From contig CM042536.1 of assembly GCA_023630585.1 (NCBI GenBank), forward strand, positions 29,740,464-29,804,463: a DNA stretch of 64,000 nucleotides, read 5' to 3'. Position 1 is the first letter of the stretch. Every line of letters begins with the position of its first letter. The translations under genes and the position numbers were made by a program. Origin of the DNA: Cranoglanis bouderius. Its lineage: Eukaryota > Chordata > Actinopteri > Siluriformes > Cranoglanididae. The notes beneath the pieces are model-generated. The model was not told the DNA's origin. It saw nothing but the letters and a program-made list of their open reading frames with translations, and searched no databases. Positions 13,932-21,660 of this stretch are shown piece by piece.

Positions 13932-16212
13932 CTGATACTGACTCATGTCCTCCCGTGTGGATGAAGGATCATAGCGTCTTGTCTATAAAACAAATGTCAG
14001 ACACGCAGTTAAAATAGAGTACATGAATAAGAGTAATCCATTGTAAAATAAAAATGGATAAAAATGGTACACTTTAAAGCTCCAGTAAATAACTTCAGTT
14101 TCACACACACCCATAGAGCCTGACACAGACTCATTATCAAACAATTACTGATCATCAGCCTAACTACTGACATAGAAAGTGCAAATTAGCAGCACACATA
14201 AAGAAGGAATACGGTTATAGTATTGGATTCACTGTGTTATAAGACCCAAACCAAGAGCAAAACCTGCATTTCTATAGTGGTTAGCACATTTGCCTCGCAC
14301 CTCCAGGGTTGGGGGTTCAAATCCCACCTCCGCCCTCTGTTTGCAGAGCTTGCATGTTGTCCCTGTGCTTCAGGGGTTTCCTCTGGGTACTCCGGTTTCC
14401 TCCCCCAGTCCAAAGACATGTGTTGTAGGCTGATTGATGTTTAGATTGTGTGAGTGTGTGTGTGATTGTGCCCTGTGCTGGATTGGTACCCCGTCCAGGG
14501 TGTCCTCTGCATTGTGCCCCGAGTTCCCTGGGATAAGCTCCAGGTTCCCCCGCAACCCTGTGTAGGATAAGCGGTATGGAAAATGGATGGATGGATGGAT
14601 GACATGAGTTCTTAAAAAAACTTATAACGCAGACTAATATTTTGAATGAAATTGTTGTACACTTGTAAAAAATCTTCGTAAACACAGGACACAGAAAAGC
14701 TGAACACTCAATTCTGATTGGTCAGAAGTGTTGATTCATTTTATATAATAGTGCATCTCCAACAGCAGGCAAATCACAGGATCATTCATCCATCCATCCA
14801 TGCATTTTCTATAGCACTTATCTACACAGGGTTGCTAGGAGCCTGGAGCCTCTCCCAGGGAACTTGGGGCACAAGGCAGGGGACGCCCTGGACGGGGTGC
14901 CAATCCATCGCAGGGCACAATCACACACCCATTCACACACTACAAACAATTTAGAGATGCCTACAGTACAACACCATGTTTTTGGCCTGGGGGAGGAAAC
15001 CAGAATACCCAGAGGAAACTGGAAACCCGGGAAACATACAAACTCTGCGCACACAGGGCAGGATTTGAACCCCCAACCCTAGAGTTGCAAGGAAAACATG
15101 CTGGCCACTATGCCACCAAGCCCCTCTGGGTAATATTATTCTATAGTAACAACTAATTCACAGGGACCTGTATAGTGGAAACTACACATAATAAATGATT
15201 TTTTTTTTTTTTAATGCTTTTTAACAGAGAAAAATGCATACTTGTTGACATGGAGTCTCCTGTGTCTCTCAGCACTTTGTAACAGTCAGACGGTTTCCCT
15301 CTATAGGAAAGCTTAAGGATTGACAATGTTGCACTTTTCCAGTTTCCACCCACAAGCCAACTCTCCCCTATCATACGACAGCAACCAACCAGTGAGGGTG
15401 AAGGTTAACACATGCTTCCTCTGTGACATGTAAAGCCAGCCAAATGCATCTTTTCTCACACCCACTATCTGCCCTCTTCCTCATACATGAGCTCACAGAC
15501 ACCCATGATTGGCTAGTCGCAGTGATTGACAGGGGAGAGAGACTTTTCTCACTTGGACTACTGTGGTTTCTCAGTAACATGACAAACTGCATTCTTCTGT
15601 CTCAATAACTTCAAGAGAAAGTGAGGGAATGACTGTTTATAGCTGCTGTAACTTAATAACAGGAACAAACCTTCATGGATGTTCAACATTACAGTACATG
15701 TAGCTATAAAGTGATAAAAACTATGATGTGTCATTCTTTAATTAATTTTAAAAATTGTAATCGTTGACAAATTGCCGTGGTATAATCTTCATTACCACAG
15801 AGCGGTAACGCATCATACCACAACCTCATATTTGTTTCTTTTCCAGCAGAACTCCTTACATATTAACAGTTTGCTGTAAAATGAACAACTTTTAGACACA
15901 AAAATGTTTAAACTGCATGCCATACTGAACAATAGGCCTGTGTCAAAACAGCACATCACCTCCAGGAAGTCAGATATACTCATCTGTAAAATTCCATGCA
16001 GGTCTCTTTACTCTCAAGTGCACTATAGATGAAAAGCAGGTGGATGGAAGGAGAGGAAATGACGCTGGGTCTCGGCTCACCTGTAGGAGGCACTTGCTCA
16101 CGTCACTGGCGCACAGAGCTTTGTTACAGGCCGAGATGATTGGAACGTGGGAGAAAAGGAGGAGGGAGCAGAGTGAGGAGAGAGGGAGGAGGAGGAGGAG
16201 AGCCGACCTCAT
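3697..16212 (-). CDS. twsg1: Twisted gastrulation BMP modulator (twsg1), four coding exons
   Basis: Coding join on the minus strand: 16212-16081, 9764-9665, 5097-4840, 3878-3697. Together these give 672 nt, 223 residues plus stop, the same length as human TWSG1. All introns are GT-AG and the phases are 0, 1 and 1. Residues 1-28 form a leucine-rich signal peptide, with cleavage predicted before the first cysteine (CNKALCASDVSKC). The first cysteine-rich domain spans about 29-80 (CQCRPSEGNCSCCKEC). A linker contains SFPVAEELSHHENLVSFLE. The C-terminal cysteine-rich domain runs from about 164 to 223 and ends MGASKYRWFHNACCECIGPE and then KCMNCLF. N-glycosylation sequons are visible at N55, N84 and N149. 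Family knowledge: the secreted protein binds BMPs together with chordin and can either block or release BMP signalling. The gene follows ankrd12 on the same strand, as in human. Confidence 0.97.
3900..4575. repeat. Homopurine tract with ~282-bp tandem duplication
   Basis: About 650 bp of nearly pure A/G on the plus strand, inside the last twsg1 intron. Two units of about 282 bp are recognisable: 'agaagagtagaaa' near 4038 recurs near 4320, and 'aatagcagtaataat' near 4120 recurs near 4405. The transcribed strand is therefore a very long pyrimidine run just upstream in the intron. The long frames read from it are low-complexity and not genes. Confidence 0.85.
4840..5097 (-). CDS. twsg1: twsg1 coding exon 3
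   Basis: 258 nt, phase 1 to phase 1, encoding residues 78-164. It contains MCNPRNYSETPPTSKSTVE and IPSLFRALTDGDT, then SFPVAEELSHHENLVSFLE. A CGCAG acceptor lies at 5098-5102 and a GTACC donor at 4839. Sequons NYS and NVS are present. The segment ...TPINMMVVSF departs from the human ...LNWNIVSF, a normal degree of divergence. Confidence 0.96.
5530..6180 (+). mobile_element. Possible PIF/Harbinger remnant with MYB-like fragment
   Basis: A frame at 5752-5862 reads MASSVNRGLTWTKDEVK, then LIEIWSDE, and stops after 36 residues. This tryptophan-spaced start resembles the Myb/SANT-like DNA-binding protein of Harbinger-type transposons. The sequence after the stop is frameshifted. The surrounding 'cttttcacacccggctc' sequence looks like a dispersed element, but I could not find convincing terminal inverted repeats, so the boundaries are rough. 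It lies in twsg1 intron 2. Confidence 0.45.
6200..7300. other. Intronic sequence, nothing recognised
   Basis: Part of twsg1 intron 2. A 135-codon frame on the plus strand (6754-7161) has no recognisable motif, is serine-rich and lacks splice or promoter context. I do not call it a gene. Confidence 0.5.
7311..7861. mobile_element. Non-autonomous Tc1-like element
   Basis: The ends are CCGTGGGGTCCAAAAGTC (left) and GACTTTTGGACTCCACTG (right). They are inverted copies with a few differences, each flanked by TA. The internal phrase 'tttaatgaccgcgtgcactcg' resembles the 3' end of a Tc1 transposase reading left. Only a fragment of transposase remains. Length 551 bp. Confidence 0.75.
8407..9279. mobile_element. 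Non-autonomous hAT element
   Basis: The left end CAGTGCTCGAAGTGGG and the right end CCCACTTCAAGCACTG form a 16-bp terminal inverted repeat with one mismatch. Immediately outside lie ACTACAGC (8399-8406) and AGTACAGC (9280-9287), an 8-bp target duplication with one difference, as expected for hAT. The interior has an AT-rich 'atagtat' stretch (8935-9080) and no transposase. Confidence 0.75.
9665..9764 (-). CDS. twsg1: twsg1 coding exon 2
   Basis: 100 nt, phase 0 to phase 1, encoding residues 45-78: GLCQCRPSEGNCSCCKECML then CLSTLWEECCDCVG. Nine cysteines match the human spacing. The donor is G|GTGAGT at 9664. The acceptor TGCAG is preceded directly by the TG side of a CA microsatellite, which replaces the usual pyrimidine tract. 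Confidence 0.96.
9768..9807. repeat. (CA)n microsatellite abutting a splice acceptor
   Basis: About 40 bases of CA on the plus strand, hence (TG)n in the twsg1 transcript. It ends three bases from the exon 2 acceptor AG. Confidence 0.95.
9829..10380. mobile_element. Tc1/mariner-like MITE
   Basis: The terminal inverted repeats are CAGTACTGTGCAAAAGTTTT at the left and its complement at 10361-10380. TA flanks both sides. The repeat extends to about 26 bp with one mismatch. The 552-bp element has no transposase and lies in twsg1 intron 1. Confidence 0.85.
11145..11450 (+). mobile_element. Tc1/mariner-like element, 5' fragment
   Basis: It begins with 'cagtgtgtcccaaaagtctcc', a typical mariner-type end. 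From 11252 the plus strand reads MPLTKEERIEIILMAGSGS. After a frameshift come VAKLINKFRKPGSAVDQP and then RSGRP. This is the helix-turn-helix region of a transposase, with no catalytic domain. The right terminal repeat is not found. Confidence 0.65.
11650..13095 (-). mobile_element. Tc1-like transposon, degenerate
   Basis: A transposase pseudogene reads right to left from about 12770 to 11770. Recognisable pieces are TTVSDITNSLHRAGMKVPQP, then SIRRRLRVQKYRGH, then KHCGGSVMAWACMAAGTGLP and NSEVYRNILSGNLQRNAS. Several frameshifts and stops separate them. The right end (12950-13095) looks like the Tc1 terminal region ('cttttgatctcaaacccaaatg'). A matching left terminal repeat was not found. Both long plus-strand frames here are antisense shadows. 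Confidence 0.75.
13390..13860. other. CT-rich intronic sequence
   Basis: The poly-G run near 13403 and the pyrimidine-rich stretch from 13530 to 13790 are low complexity. Long frames here are serine/phenylalanine-rich artefacts. Confidence 0.6.
13863..13931. repeat. (CA)n microsatellite
   Basis: About 68 bases of pure CA repeat within twsg1 intron 1. Confidence 0.97.
14262..14602 (+). repeat. tRNA-headed SINE-like repeat, forward copy
   Basis: The head reads 'tagtggttagcacatttgcc' and then 'gggggttcaaatccc', resembling Pol III A and B boxes. The body has 'ggtttcctcccccagtccaa' and 'ccctgggataagctccagg'. The tail 'ggataagcggtatgg' runs into (ATGG)n. Related copies lie at 14780, 16463, 26665, 27190 and 62875. 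Confidence 0.75.
14780..15128 (-). repeat. tRNA-headed SINE-like repeat, reverse copy
   Basis: The same family as the 14262 copy, in the opposite orientation. It starts with a (CATC)n tail near 14786 and ends with 'tttgaacccccaaccctaga' and a tRNA-like head near 15125. It lies 180 bp from the forward copy, so the two form a loose inverted pair. Confidence 0.75.
15130..16080. other. twsg1 intron 1, no gene seen
   Basis: Apart from a short palindromic phrase near 15777-15825 (two copies of 'gtggtat'/'ataccac' orientation) I recognise no element. Frames of 60-80 codons here show no motif. Confidence 0.5.
16081..16212 (-). CDS. twsg1: twsg1 coding exon 1 (start and signal peptide)
   Basis: Encodes residues 1-44. 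ATG lies at 16210-16212 and the donor Q|GTGAGC at 16080. The start is chosen because MRSALLLLLPLSSL begins a signal peptide of normal length before CNKALCASDVSKC. Upstream in-frame codons belong to the 5' UTR and intron: a splice acceptor TTACCTTGTAG lies at about 16248-16258. Confidence 0.95.
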
Positions 16213-16247
16213 CCTCACCACTCTGGTATATATACATACATACACAC
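16213..16247 (-). other. twsg1: twsg1 5' UTR, part of the first coding exon
   Basis: Between the predicted acceptor (AG at 16248-16249 on the plus axis, complement of CT) and the start codon lie about 35 bases of 'gtatgtatatatacc'-like leader. This implies at least one noncoding exon upstream, at higher coordinates. Confidence 0.6.
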
Positions 16248-16412
16248 CTACAAGGTAAACACAGAGAGGCGTTAAACATACACACTGGGAGAAACTGAGA
16301 GGCTGCTGTGGTACTACAGGAGCTTTCCTGTATTCATAATAACATAACAAAAAAAGCACATAACATTAATGTGGGGCCTTTTCTACAACCACTGGAGTTG
16401 TGTTTTGTTTTT

Positions 16413-16417
<5 letters not shown>

Positions 16418-16464
<47 letters not shown>
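16418..16464. repeat. (ATT)n microsatellite
   Basis: About 45 bases of ATT inside the satellite unit, immediately before the SINE tail. Confidence 0.95.
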
Positions 16465-16797
16465 CCATACATCCATCCATCCATTTTCTGTACCGCTTAT
16501 GCTACACAGGGTCGTGGGGAGCCTGGAGCATCTCCCAGGGGACTCAGGGCACAAGGCGGGGAAACACCATGGCCAGGGTTCCAACCCATCACAGGGCACA
16601 ATCGCACACACTCACACACCCATTCACACACTGTGGCCAATTTGGAGATGTCAATCAGGGTACAACACATGTCTTTGGGCTGGGGGAGGAAACCGGAGTA
16701 CCTGGAGGAAACACCCGAAGCACGGGGAGAACATGCAAACTCCACACACACAGGGCAGAGGCGGGAATCAAATCCCCAACCCTGGAGATGCAAGGGT
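16465..16797 (-). repeat. tRNA-headed SINE-like repeat, reverse copy
   Basis: Same family as 14262 and 14780. The (CATC)n tail is near 16467 and the head 'aaatccccaaccctggag' near 16770-16790. It is inserted into the trinucleotide part of the satellite unit. A (TCA)n run of about 33 bases follows at 16801. Confidence 0.75.
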
Positions 16798-16801
16798 TAT
16801 T

Positions 16802-16833
<32 letters not shown>

Positions 16834-17200
16834 TGTTTGCTTATTTGTTGTTTTTGTGTTGTTGTTGTTGTTTTTTTAATTCCAGGTGTCCTCATGCACA
16901 AATTCAAAATTCAAAATTTGGTTTTCATAATATTGAACCAAAAAGTGTGGAACATTAATGTGGAGCTTTTTCTACAACCACCAGAGTTGTGTTTTGTTCA
17001 TTACCATTTTCATTACAGTCCTGTGGCATATTATTATTGTTGTTGTTTGTTTGTTTGCTTGTTTGTTGTTGTTGTTTTTACATTTCAGGTGTTTCCATAC
17101 AGCTGTCCTCATGCACAAACTCAAAATCGACATAAAAAAAAATCAAAATTCAGTCTTCACAATACTGAAACCAAAAGCGTGTAACATTAACAGCTCTTTT

Positions 17201-17208
17201 ACTGGAGT
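17201..17208. repeat. 8-bp target duplication, left (ACTGGAGT)
   Basis: ACTGGAGT lies immediately outside the left hAT copy and recurs immediately outside the right hAT copy at 23095-23102. The intact satellite unit near 16400 carries the same word once, in 'accactggagttgtg', which supports a single insertion event at this word. Confidence 0.75.
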
Positions 17209-17735
17209 ATAGGGCTGGGCGGTATGATGGTATATACCGTTACCGCGGAATAAAATATCTACCGTTACAGATTTTTCTATTCCGTGTATACCGCGAAATG
17301 TAAATAAGTGGGCGTGGTTAACTTTGTGCGTAGCGTTCCTGCACATGAGAACGATCGAGAAGCTGTACATAACAGTAGTTGTGATTGGAAAAACATGGAG
17401 AAAGATAAGCACGCTGGTGAAGAAGTCCCACAAACCAATGCTGAGCAGGAAGAGGACATGAAAAAGAGGCGCGACATCGGTGGTATGGACGTGGTTCGGG
17501 TTTACAAAATCTGACAAAGAGCAGAAAAATTTGCAAACTGTCACGCAAATGTTTCCGCTAGCAGCGGTAGCACAAGTAACCTTTTTTATCATCTTAAAAT
17601 GAAGCATGTCAAAGCATACAGTTGATTTACAGCTGATTTACCAGAATGACTATTTTTTATGTGATATATATCTTTACCATGAAATCAAATTACTCATTCC
17701 GTAAAATAGATTTTTGGTCATACCGCCCACCCCTA
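17209..17735 (+). mobile_element. BED-finger hAT element, copy 1 (non-autonomous)
   Basis: Begins TAGGGCTGGGCGGTATGA and ends TCATACCGCCCACCCCT, an 18-bp imperfect inverted repeat. The interior has an ATG at 17395 reading MEKDKHAGEEVPQTN. A frame-broken BED-type zinc finger follows, up to LFYHLKMKHVKAYS. No DDE catalytic domain is present. It is about 90% similar by eye to copy 2. Confidence 0.8.
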
Positions 17736-17739
17736 CCAC

Positions 17740-18500
17740 CAAGTAACCAGAAGCATGTCTGTACAGAAATATGTTACAATCCAATCATTCTATGCAAACA
17801 TCTGTTGTTCGCTGCTCTCAGTAACAGCAGGTTCTTCAACTAGGTCAGCTAAACTATCTCATAACTGAAAAACATTTGAAGCCAAAAAAGACACATTTTC
17901 ACATCGTCAGCATTAAACACTTTTGCAGTCACTGCACTTAACTAAGTCTTCAATTTTAGTGAAAACAGATCCATTCCTTTTCATTTTTTCCTGAGACTTT
18001 TTTTTCAGCCTCATTCCCCTAGTCAGGTTCAGCAAATCCAGTGGGAGAAAAGGCAAACATGTGATGCATGCATGATGTAGATCATGCCTGTGCCTCAGAT
18101 CAGCCTCTCTTACCATTCTGTCATTAGGATCCCCACAGCTCAATATCAGTCTATTTCTTATGCAGTTTTAAATATGTTACCACATAAGGGCTTTTCACGC
18201 TGTGCTTAACCTCAGGTTATCATCATCCTAAACCCCGCTTTTAACCCAGGGTAGAGGAACGTTTCACACTTGTCATTTAGAAGCGGGGTTAGCACTGCTT
18301 TTTACCCGGGTTAATGAAACCCTGCTCCGAAGCAGGATTAGCACCGCTTTTGCAGTGCCAAATGTGTACAGTGTGAAACGATGCGGTGTTAGTATGTTAC
18401 AGCTAGATGTTTAGCAACAGACACCCAATCAGAAATTGAACAGCGCGTGCTACACATCACATGCTTTGTACAGTCACAGAAACTCCGCATGTTGTGTAAA
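17740..18500. other. Interior of the composite, left part
   Basis: No gene recognised. From 18180 to 18430 the sequence 'gggcttttcacgctgtgctt', 'aaccccgctttt' and 'agcggggttag' has the look of a MITE with internal inverted repeats, but the ends were not resolved. Confidence 0.4.
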
Positions 18501-18504
18501 CAGT

Positions 18505-18750
18505 AGTTGTAGTTCCCAGTTCCAAGTTCCCAGTTCCCAGTTACAAGTTCCCAGTTACAAGTTCCCTGTTCCAAGTTCCCAGTTCGTGCCCGTGGCCGAC
18601 GGGACGGCCAACCACGCTCCGCTCACGCCAGGGAACTATGGACCATGCCTGTCTCAGGACCTGGGAGGCAGAGATTATTATCCTGCCCAGGGGCACAGGT
18701 CCGTCAGAGGGGTCAAGACTTTGGCGCTTCGGGAGAATCATGGGGGGTTC
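18505..18750 (+). mobile_element. 3' internal end of the LTR element (upstream partial copy)
   Basis: It starts in the same 'gttcccagttccaag' repeat that precedes the second LTR at 20800. It then reads in one frame through VPVADGTANHAPLTP, LGGRDYYPAQG and LRENHGGFC, stopping at the first bases of the LTR. The last bases before the LTR are G-rich ('catggggggttc'), a candidate polypurine tract. It is therefore the tail of a further, 5'-truncated copy. Confidence 0.6.
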
Positions 18751-19361
18751 TGTTAGGGTTGCCCCTCGCGCTGCTCGCGGAAGCGAGCGAGTAGCGCATT
18801 TCCACATTCACAGACTCTCGTTTTGTTTACTTCGCCACGTGTCTTTGTTTTGGTTTATGTCATGTCTCCACCCTGTATGCTTATTGGTTCCTTGTTTTGG
18901 TTCATGTCATGTCTCCACCCCTGTTTGCTTATTGGTTCTTTGTCATTATGTTTCAGGTGTTTTACCTTAAGCCTTGTTTCATTCATGTTATTTAAGCTGT
19001 TTGTTTCTTCGCCTAGGCGCGAAGTATTTGTAGGCTCCTTTTGAATCATACACTTACCAAGCGATTTCCATGGACTGTTTATTCTGGCTTTGAACCTCGC
19101 TCACGTTTTCTGGACATTGGATTATTGCTCTTGCCCTTGGGATTACTGTTTCGTTTGTGCCAAACTTTTGCTAACGTCTTTTGACTCGGAACTGTTGTCT
19201 AGCCTCTGATACTACAGTTTGCCAGTGTTTTTGAACTCCACCTGTTTTTGACTATTCTCCTGCATTGCGATTTTGAACTGTTCCTAAACTTTTGAACCAT
19301 TCCTAATAAAGTGACCTTTTCCCCTGCACATGCATCCAGCCCCCCTTTCTGCCTGCTAACA
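18751..19361 (+). mobile_element. LTR 1 of Ty3/gypsy-like element
   Basis: 611 bp bounded by TGTTAG and CTAACA. It is directly repeated at 20828-21352 with high similarity. A TATA-like TTATTTAA at 18989-18996 would place transcription start near 19019. A polyadenylation signal AATAAA lies at about 19304 ('cctaataaagtg'). Confidence 0.8.
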
Positions 19362-19373
19362 GAATACTTAGCC
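19362..19373 (+). other. Candidate primer-binding site (self-priming type)
   Basis: GAATACTTAGCC follows the LTR directly and does not start with the TGG expected of common tRNA primers. It is complementary, at 10 of 11 positions counting one G-U, to GCGAAGTATTT at 19020-19030, the predicted 5' end of the transcript. Confidence 0.5.
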
Positions 19374-19377
19374 TAAC

Positions 19378-19680
19378 ATGGATGCAGCGGGGAAATTGAG
19401 GGCACGCAGCGCCAAATTTTTTGTTCCCGCTCTGGATTCCATTTCGTTTCCCCAGTGGACCTTTATTTATCCCCCTTCCGCCTTCGATGGATTTTCCGCT
19501 TACCCACAGTGTTTTCTCCTACAGGCGCAGATTTATTTTCTCAGTTTGGAGGACCCCAAGCCTGACGAGAAACAGTGGTTGGGGTTCCTCCTCTCCCGTT
19601 TAGCTCGCCAATGGGCAGAACTTCACTTTGCCCAGGGATCCAAGAAGCTAAATAGCGTCTCTGGCTTTGTGGAATTATGA
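19378..19680 (+). pseudogene. Truncated gag-like fragment of LTR element
   Basis: The ATG lies 4 bases after the primer-site region and reads MDAAGKLRARSAKFFVPAL, then FDGFSAYPQCFLLQAQIYF, then LLSRLARQWAELHF. The 'FDG ... LSRL ... WA' arrangement resembles the N-terminal part of Ty3/gypsy gag. The frame ends after 100 codons. No CCHC knuckle, protease or reverse transcriptase follows. Confidence 0.6.
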
Positions 19681-19828
19681 GTTCGGGAGTCCTGAATTTG
19701 TGCCCGACCTCAATGTTTTCTTGGGGAGGGACCGCCTGTCTGATCGGCCCAGCCAGCCGTTCAACGCGCACTATGGGGGCGAGCGGACCGATGTGGTAGC
19801 CTGCTCCTCTCAGCCCCTGACCCAGGAG

Positions 19829-19968
19829 TGCGAAACCAAGGGCTGCATCCGACAGGCCAATCTACGATGCCCCACCTGTATAAAACAAGGGAAAGAGAAC
19901 TCCTAATTTTGCTCATAGGAGTGTTTTAAGGGCAGCTGGCGTGTCCACAAATGGCTCCACAAGCAAGC
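19829..19968 (+). pseudogene. Captured METAP1-type zinc-finger fragment
   Basis: One reading frame gives CETKGCIRQANLRCPTCIKQ, two stops (19904-19906 and 19916-19918), then ECFKGSWRVHKWLHKQA. This matches the N-terminal C6H2 zinc finger of methionine aminopeptidase 1 (pattern CE..GC..A.L.CPTCIK, FCS.ECFKGSW..H..LH). All cysteine and histidine ligands of the finger are visible. The catalytic domain is absent. The fragment lies inside the LTR element downstream of gag, so it looks like host sequence captured by a retroelement and then decayed. Confidence 0.75.
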
Positions 19969-20108
19969 ACCCCCAGAGCTCCAGCAGGTGGTCTCCTCAG
20001 CAGAGCTCCCCCTGGAGGTTAACCTGGCGAACCTCCAGCCCAGAGCTCTAGCCAGAGACCCAGCAGGAGGTCTCCTCAGCAGAGCTCCGACCGGGGGCCA
20101 ACGTGGCG

Positions 20109-20402
20109 ACCTCCGCTCCAGCCATGTTCCGGCAGGAGGTCCACGAGGAGACCTCCGCTCCAGCCATGTTCCGGCAGGAGGTCCACGAGGAGACCTCTGC
20201 TCAAGCCACGTTCCGGCAGGAGGTCCATGAGGAGACCTCCGCTCAAGCCACTTTCCGGCAGGAGGTCCATGAGGAGACCTCCTCCCAAGCCAAGTCCATG
20301 CCGGAGGTCCACGGGATGACCTCCTCCCAAGCCAAGTCTATGCCGGAGGTCCACCGGATGACCTCCTCTCAAGCCATGTCCATGCCGGAGGTCCACGGGA
20401 TG
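20109..20402 (+). repeat. 42-bp coding minisatellite (7 units)
   Basis: Seven 14-residue units: SAPAMFRQEVHEET twice, SAQATFRQEVHEET twice, then three SSQA(K/M)SMPEVH(G/R)MT variants. The period stays a multiple of three throughout. Degenerate units precede it from about 19985. Confidence 0.85.
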
Positions 20403-20827
20403 ACCGCCGGTCCATGTCCAAGTCCAGGTTCATGCCCCAACTCATGCCCAAGTCCATGCCCAAGTTCATATCCCAGTCCTCCTGTCCATGTCCATGTTCA
20501 AGTCCAGGTTCATGCCCCAACTCATGCCCAAGTCCATGCCCAAGTTCATGTCCCAGTCCAAGCCCAGGGCCGACCAGGCAGCCCCCAAGTGCAAGTTCCA
20601 GTCCAAATCCCTGTTCAGGTTCCTATCCTAGTCCTAGTCCAGGTCCCAGTCCAGGTTCCTGCCCTAGTCCCAGTTCAGGTTCCAGTCCAAGTCCCTGTCC
20701 AGGTTCCAGTCCAGGTCCCAGTCCAGGTTCCAGTCCGTGTCCCAGTCCAGGTTCCAGTTTGGATTCCAGTCCAGGTTCCTGTCCAGGTTCCTGTCCAGGT
20801 CCCATTCCAAGTTCCCAGTTCCCAGTT
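20403..20827 (+). repeat. 6/12-bp GTCCAGGTTCC-type repeat tract
   Basis: A ~75-bp unit containing 'catgccccaactcatgccc' occurs twice (about 20411 and 20485). It is followed by about 250 bp of 'ccagtccaggttc' motifs. The plus strand stays open as alternating V-P-V-Q; the other frames are also open because of the repeat period. Confidence 0.85.
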
Positions 20828-21352
20828 CCTCACGCTGCTCACAGAAGCGAGCGAGTAGTGCATTTCCACATTCTCAGACTCTTGTTTTGTTTACTTCGTC
20901 ACGTGTCTTTGTTTTGGTTCATGTCAAGTCTCCGCCCCTGTTTGCTCATTGGTTCTTTGTCATTATGTTTCAGGTGTTTTATGTTAAGCCTTGTTTCATT
21001 CATGTTATTTAAGCTGTTTGTTTCTTCACCTCGGCGCAAAGTATTTGTACGTTCCTTTTGCTCATACACTTACCAAGCGATTTCCATGGACTGTTTATTC
21101 TGGCTTTGAACCTCGCTCACATTTTCTGGACATTGGATTATTGCTCTTGACCTTGGGATTACTGTTTTATTCGTGCCAAACTTTTGCTAACGTCTTTTGA
21201 CTCGGAACTGTTGTTCCGAGTCAAAACTCCACCTGTTTTTGACTATTCTCCTGCATTGCGATTTTGAACTGTTCCTAAACTTTTGAGCCATTCCTAATAA
21301 AGTGACCTTTTCTCCTGTGCATGCATCCAGCCCCCCTTTCTGCCTGCTAACA
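20828..21352 (+). mobile_element. LTR 2, 5'-truncated and rearranged
   Basis: Direct repeat of LTR 1, lacking about the first 14 bases. It ends CTAACA followed by the same GAATACTTAGCC. Relative to LTR 1, a ~35-bp segment is replaced by a perfect 14-bp-arm palindrome (21195-21226). Confidence 0.8.
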
Positions 21353-21660
21353 GAATACTTAGCCTAACATGGATGCAGCGGGGAAATTGAGGGCACGCAG
21401 CGCCGAATTTTTTGTTCCCGCTCTGGATTCCATTTCGTTTCCCCAGTGGACCTTTATTTATCCCCCAAAAACGGCTCCACAAGCGAGCACCCCCAGAGCT
21501 CCAGCAGGAGGTCTCCTCAGCAAAGCTCTGACAGGCAAGAGGTCTACAAGGAGACCTCCGCTCAAGCCACATTCTGGCAGGAGGTCCAAGAGGAGACCTC
21601 CGCTCAAGCCACGTTCTGGCAGGAGGTCCACAGGAGGCAGGAGGTCCTCTTCTATTTCCC
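21353..21660 (+). mobile_element. Second internal region, internally deleted
   Basis: The gag start (ATG 21369, MDAAGKLRARSAEFFVPAL) runs to WTFIYPP. It then jumps to the sequence that follows the METAP1-like segment ('ggctccacaagcgagcaccc'), giving two or three of the 42-bp units. The deletion removes the rest of gag and the zinc finger. The 3' LTR of this copy is not found. Confidence 0.65.

Larger units (their letters stand above)
16338..17208. repeat. ~200-bp satellite-like repeat, left block
   Basis: A unit with 'cctcatgcacaaa', 'ataatattgaa', 'aaagtgtggaacattaatgtgg', 'ttctacaaccac' and 'ggagttgtgttttgtt' recurs at about 16350, 16880 and 17090. The first unit is split by a SINE inserted in its (ATT)n/(TCA)n part. 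The last unit is split at 17208 by the hAT composite and resumes at 23103. Confidence 0.75.

Noticed and set aside
20103..20858. 251-codon frame as a host gene
   Set aside because: It lies wholly in minisatellite between LTRs and begins within a repeat unit; recorded as part of the retroelement instead.
20076..20869. Several minus-strand glycine/leucine-rich frames
   Set aside because: Antisense of the same repeats; repeat periods divisible by three keep all frames open.
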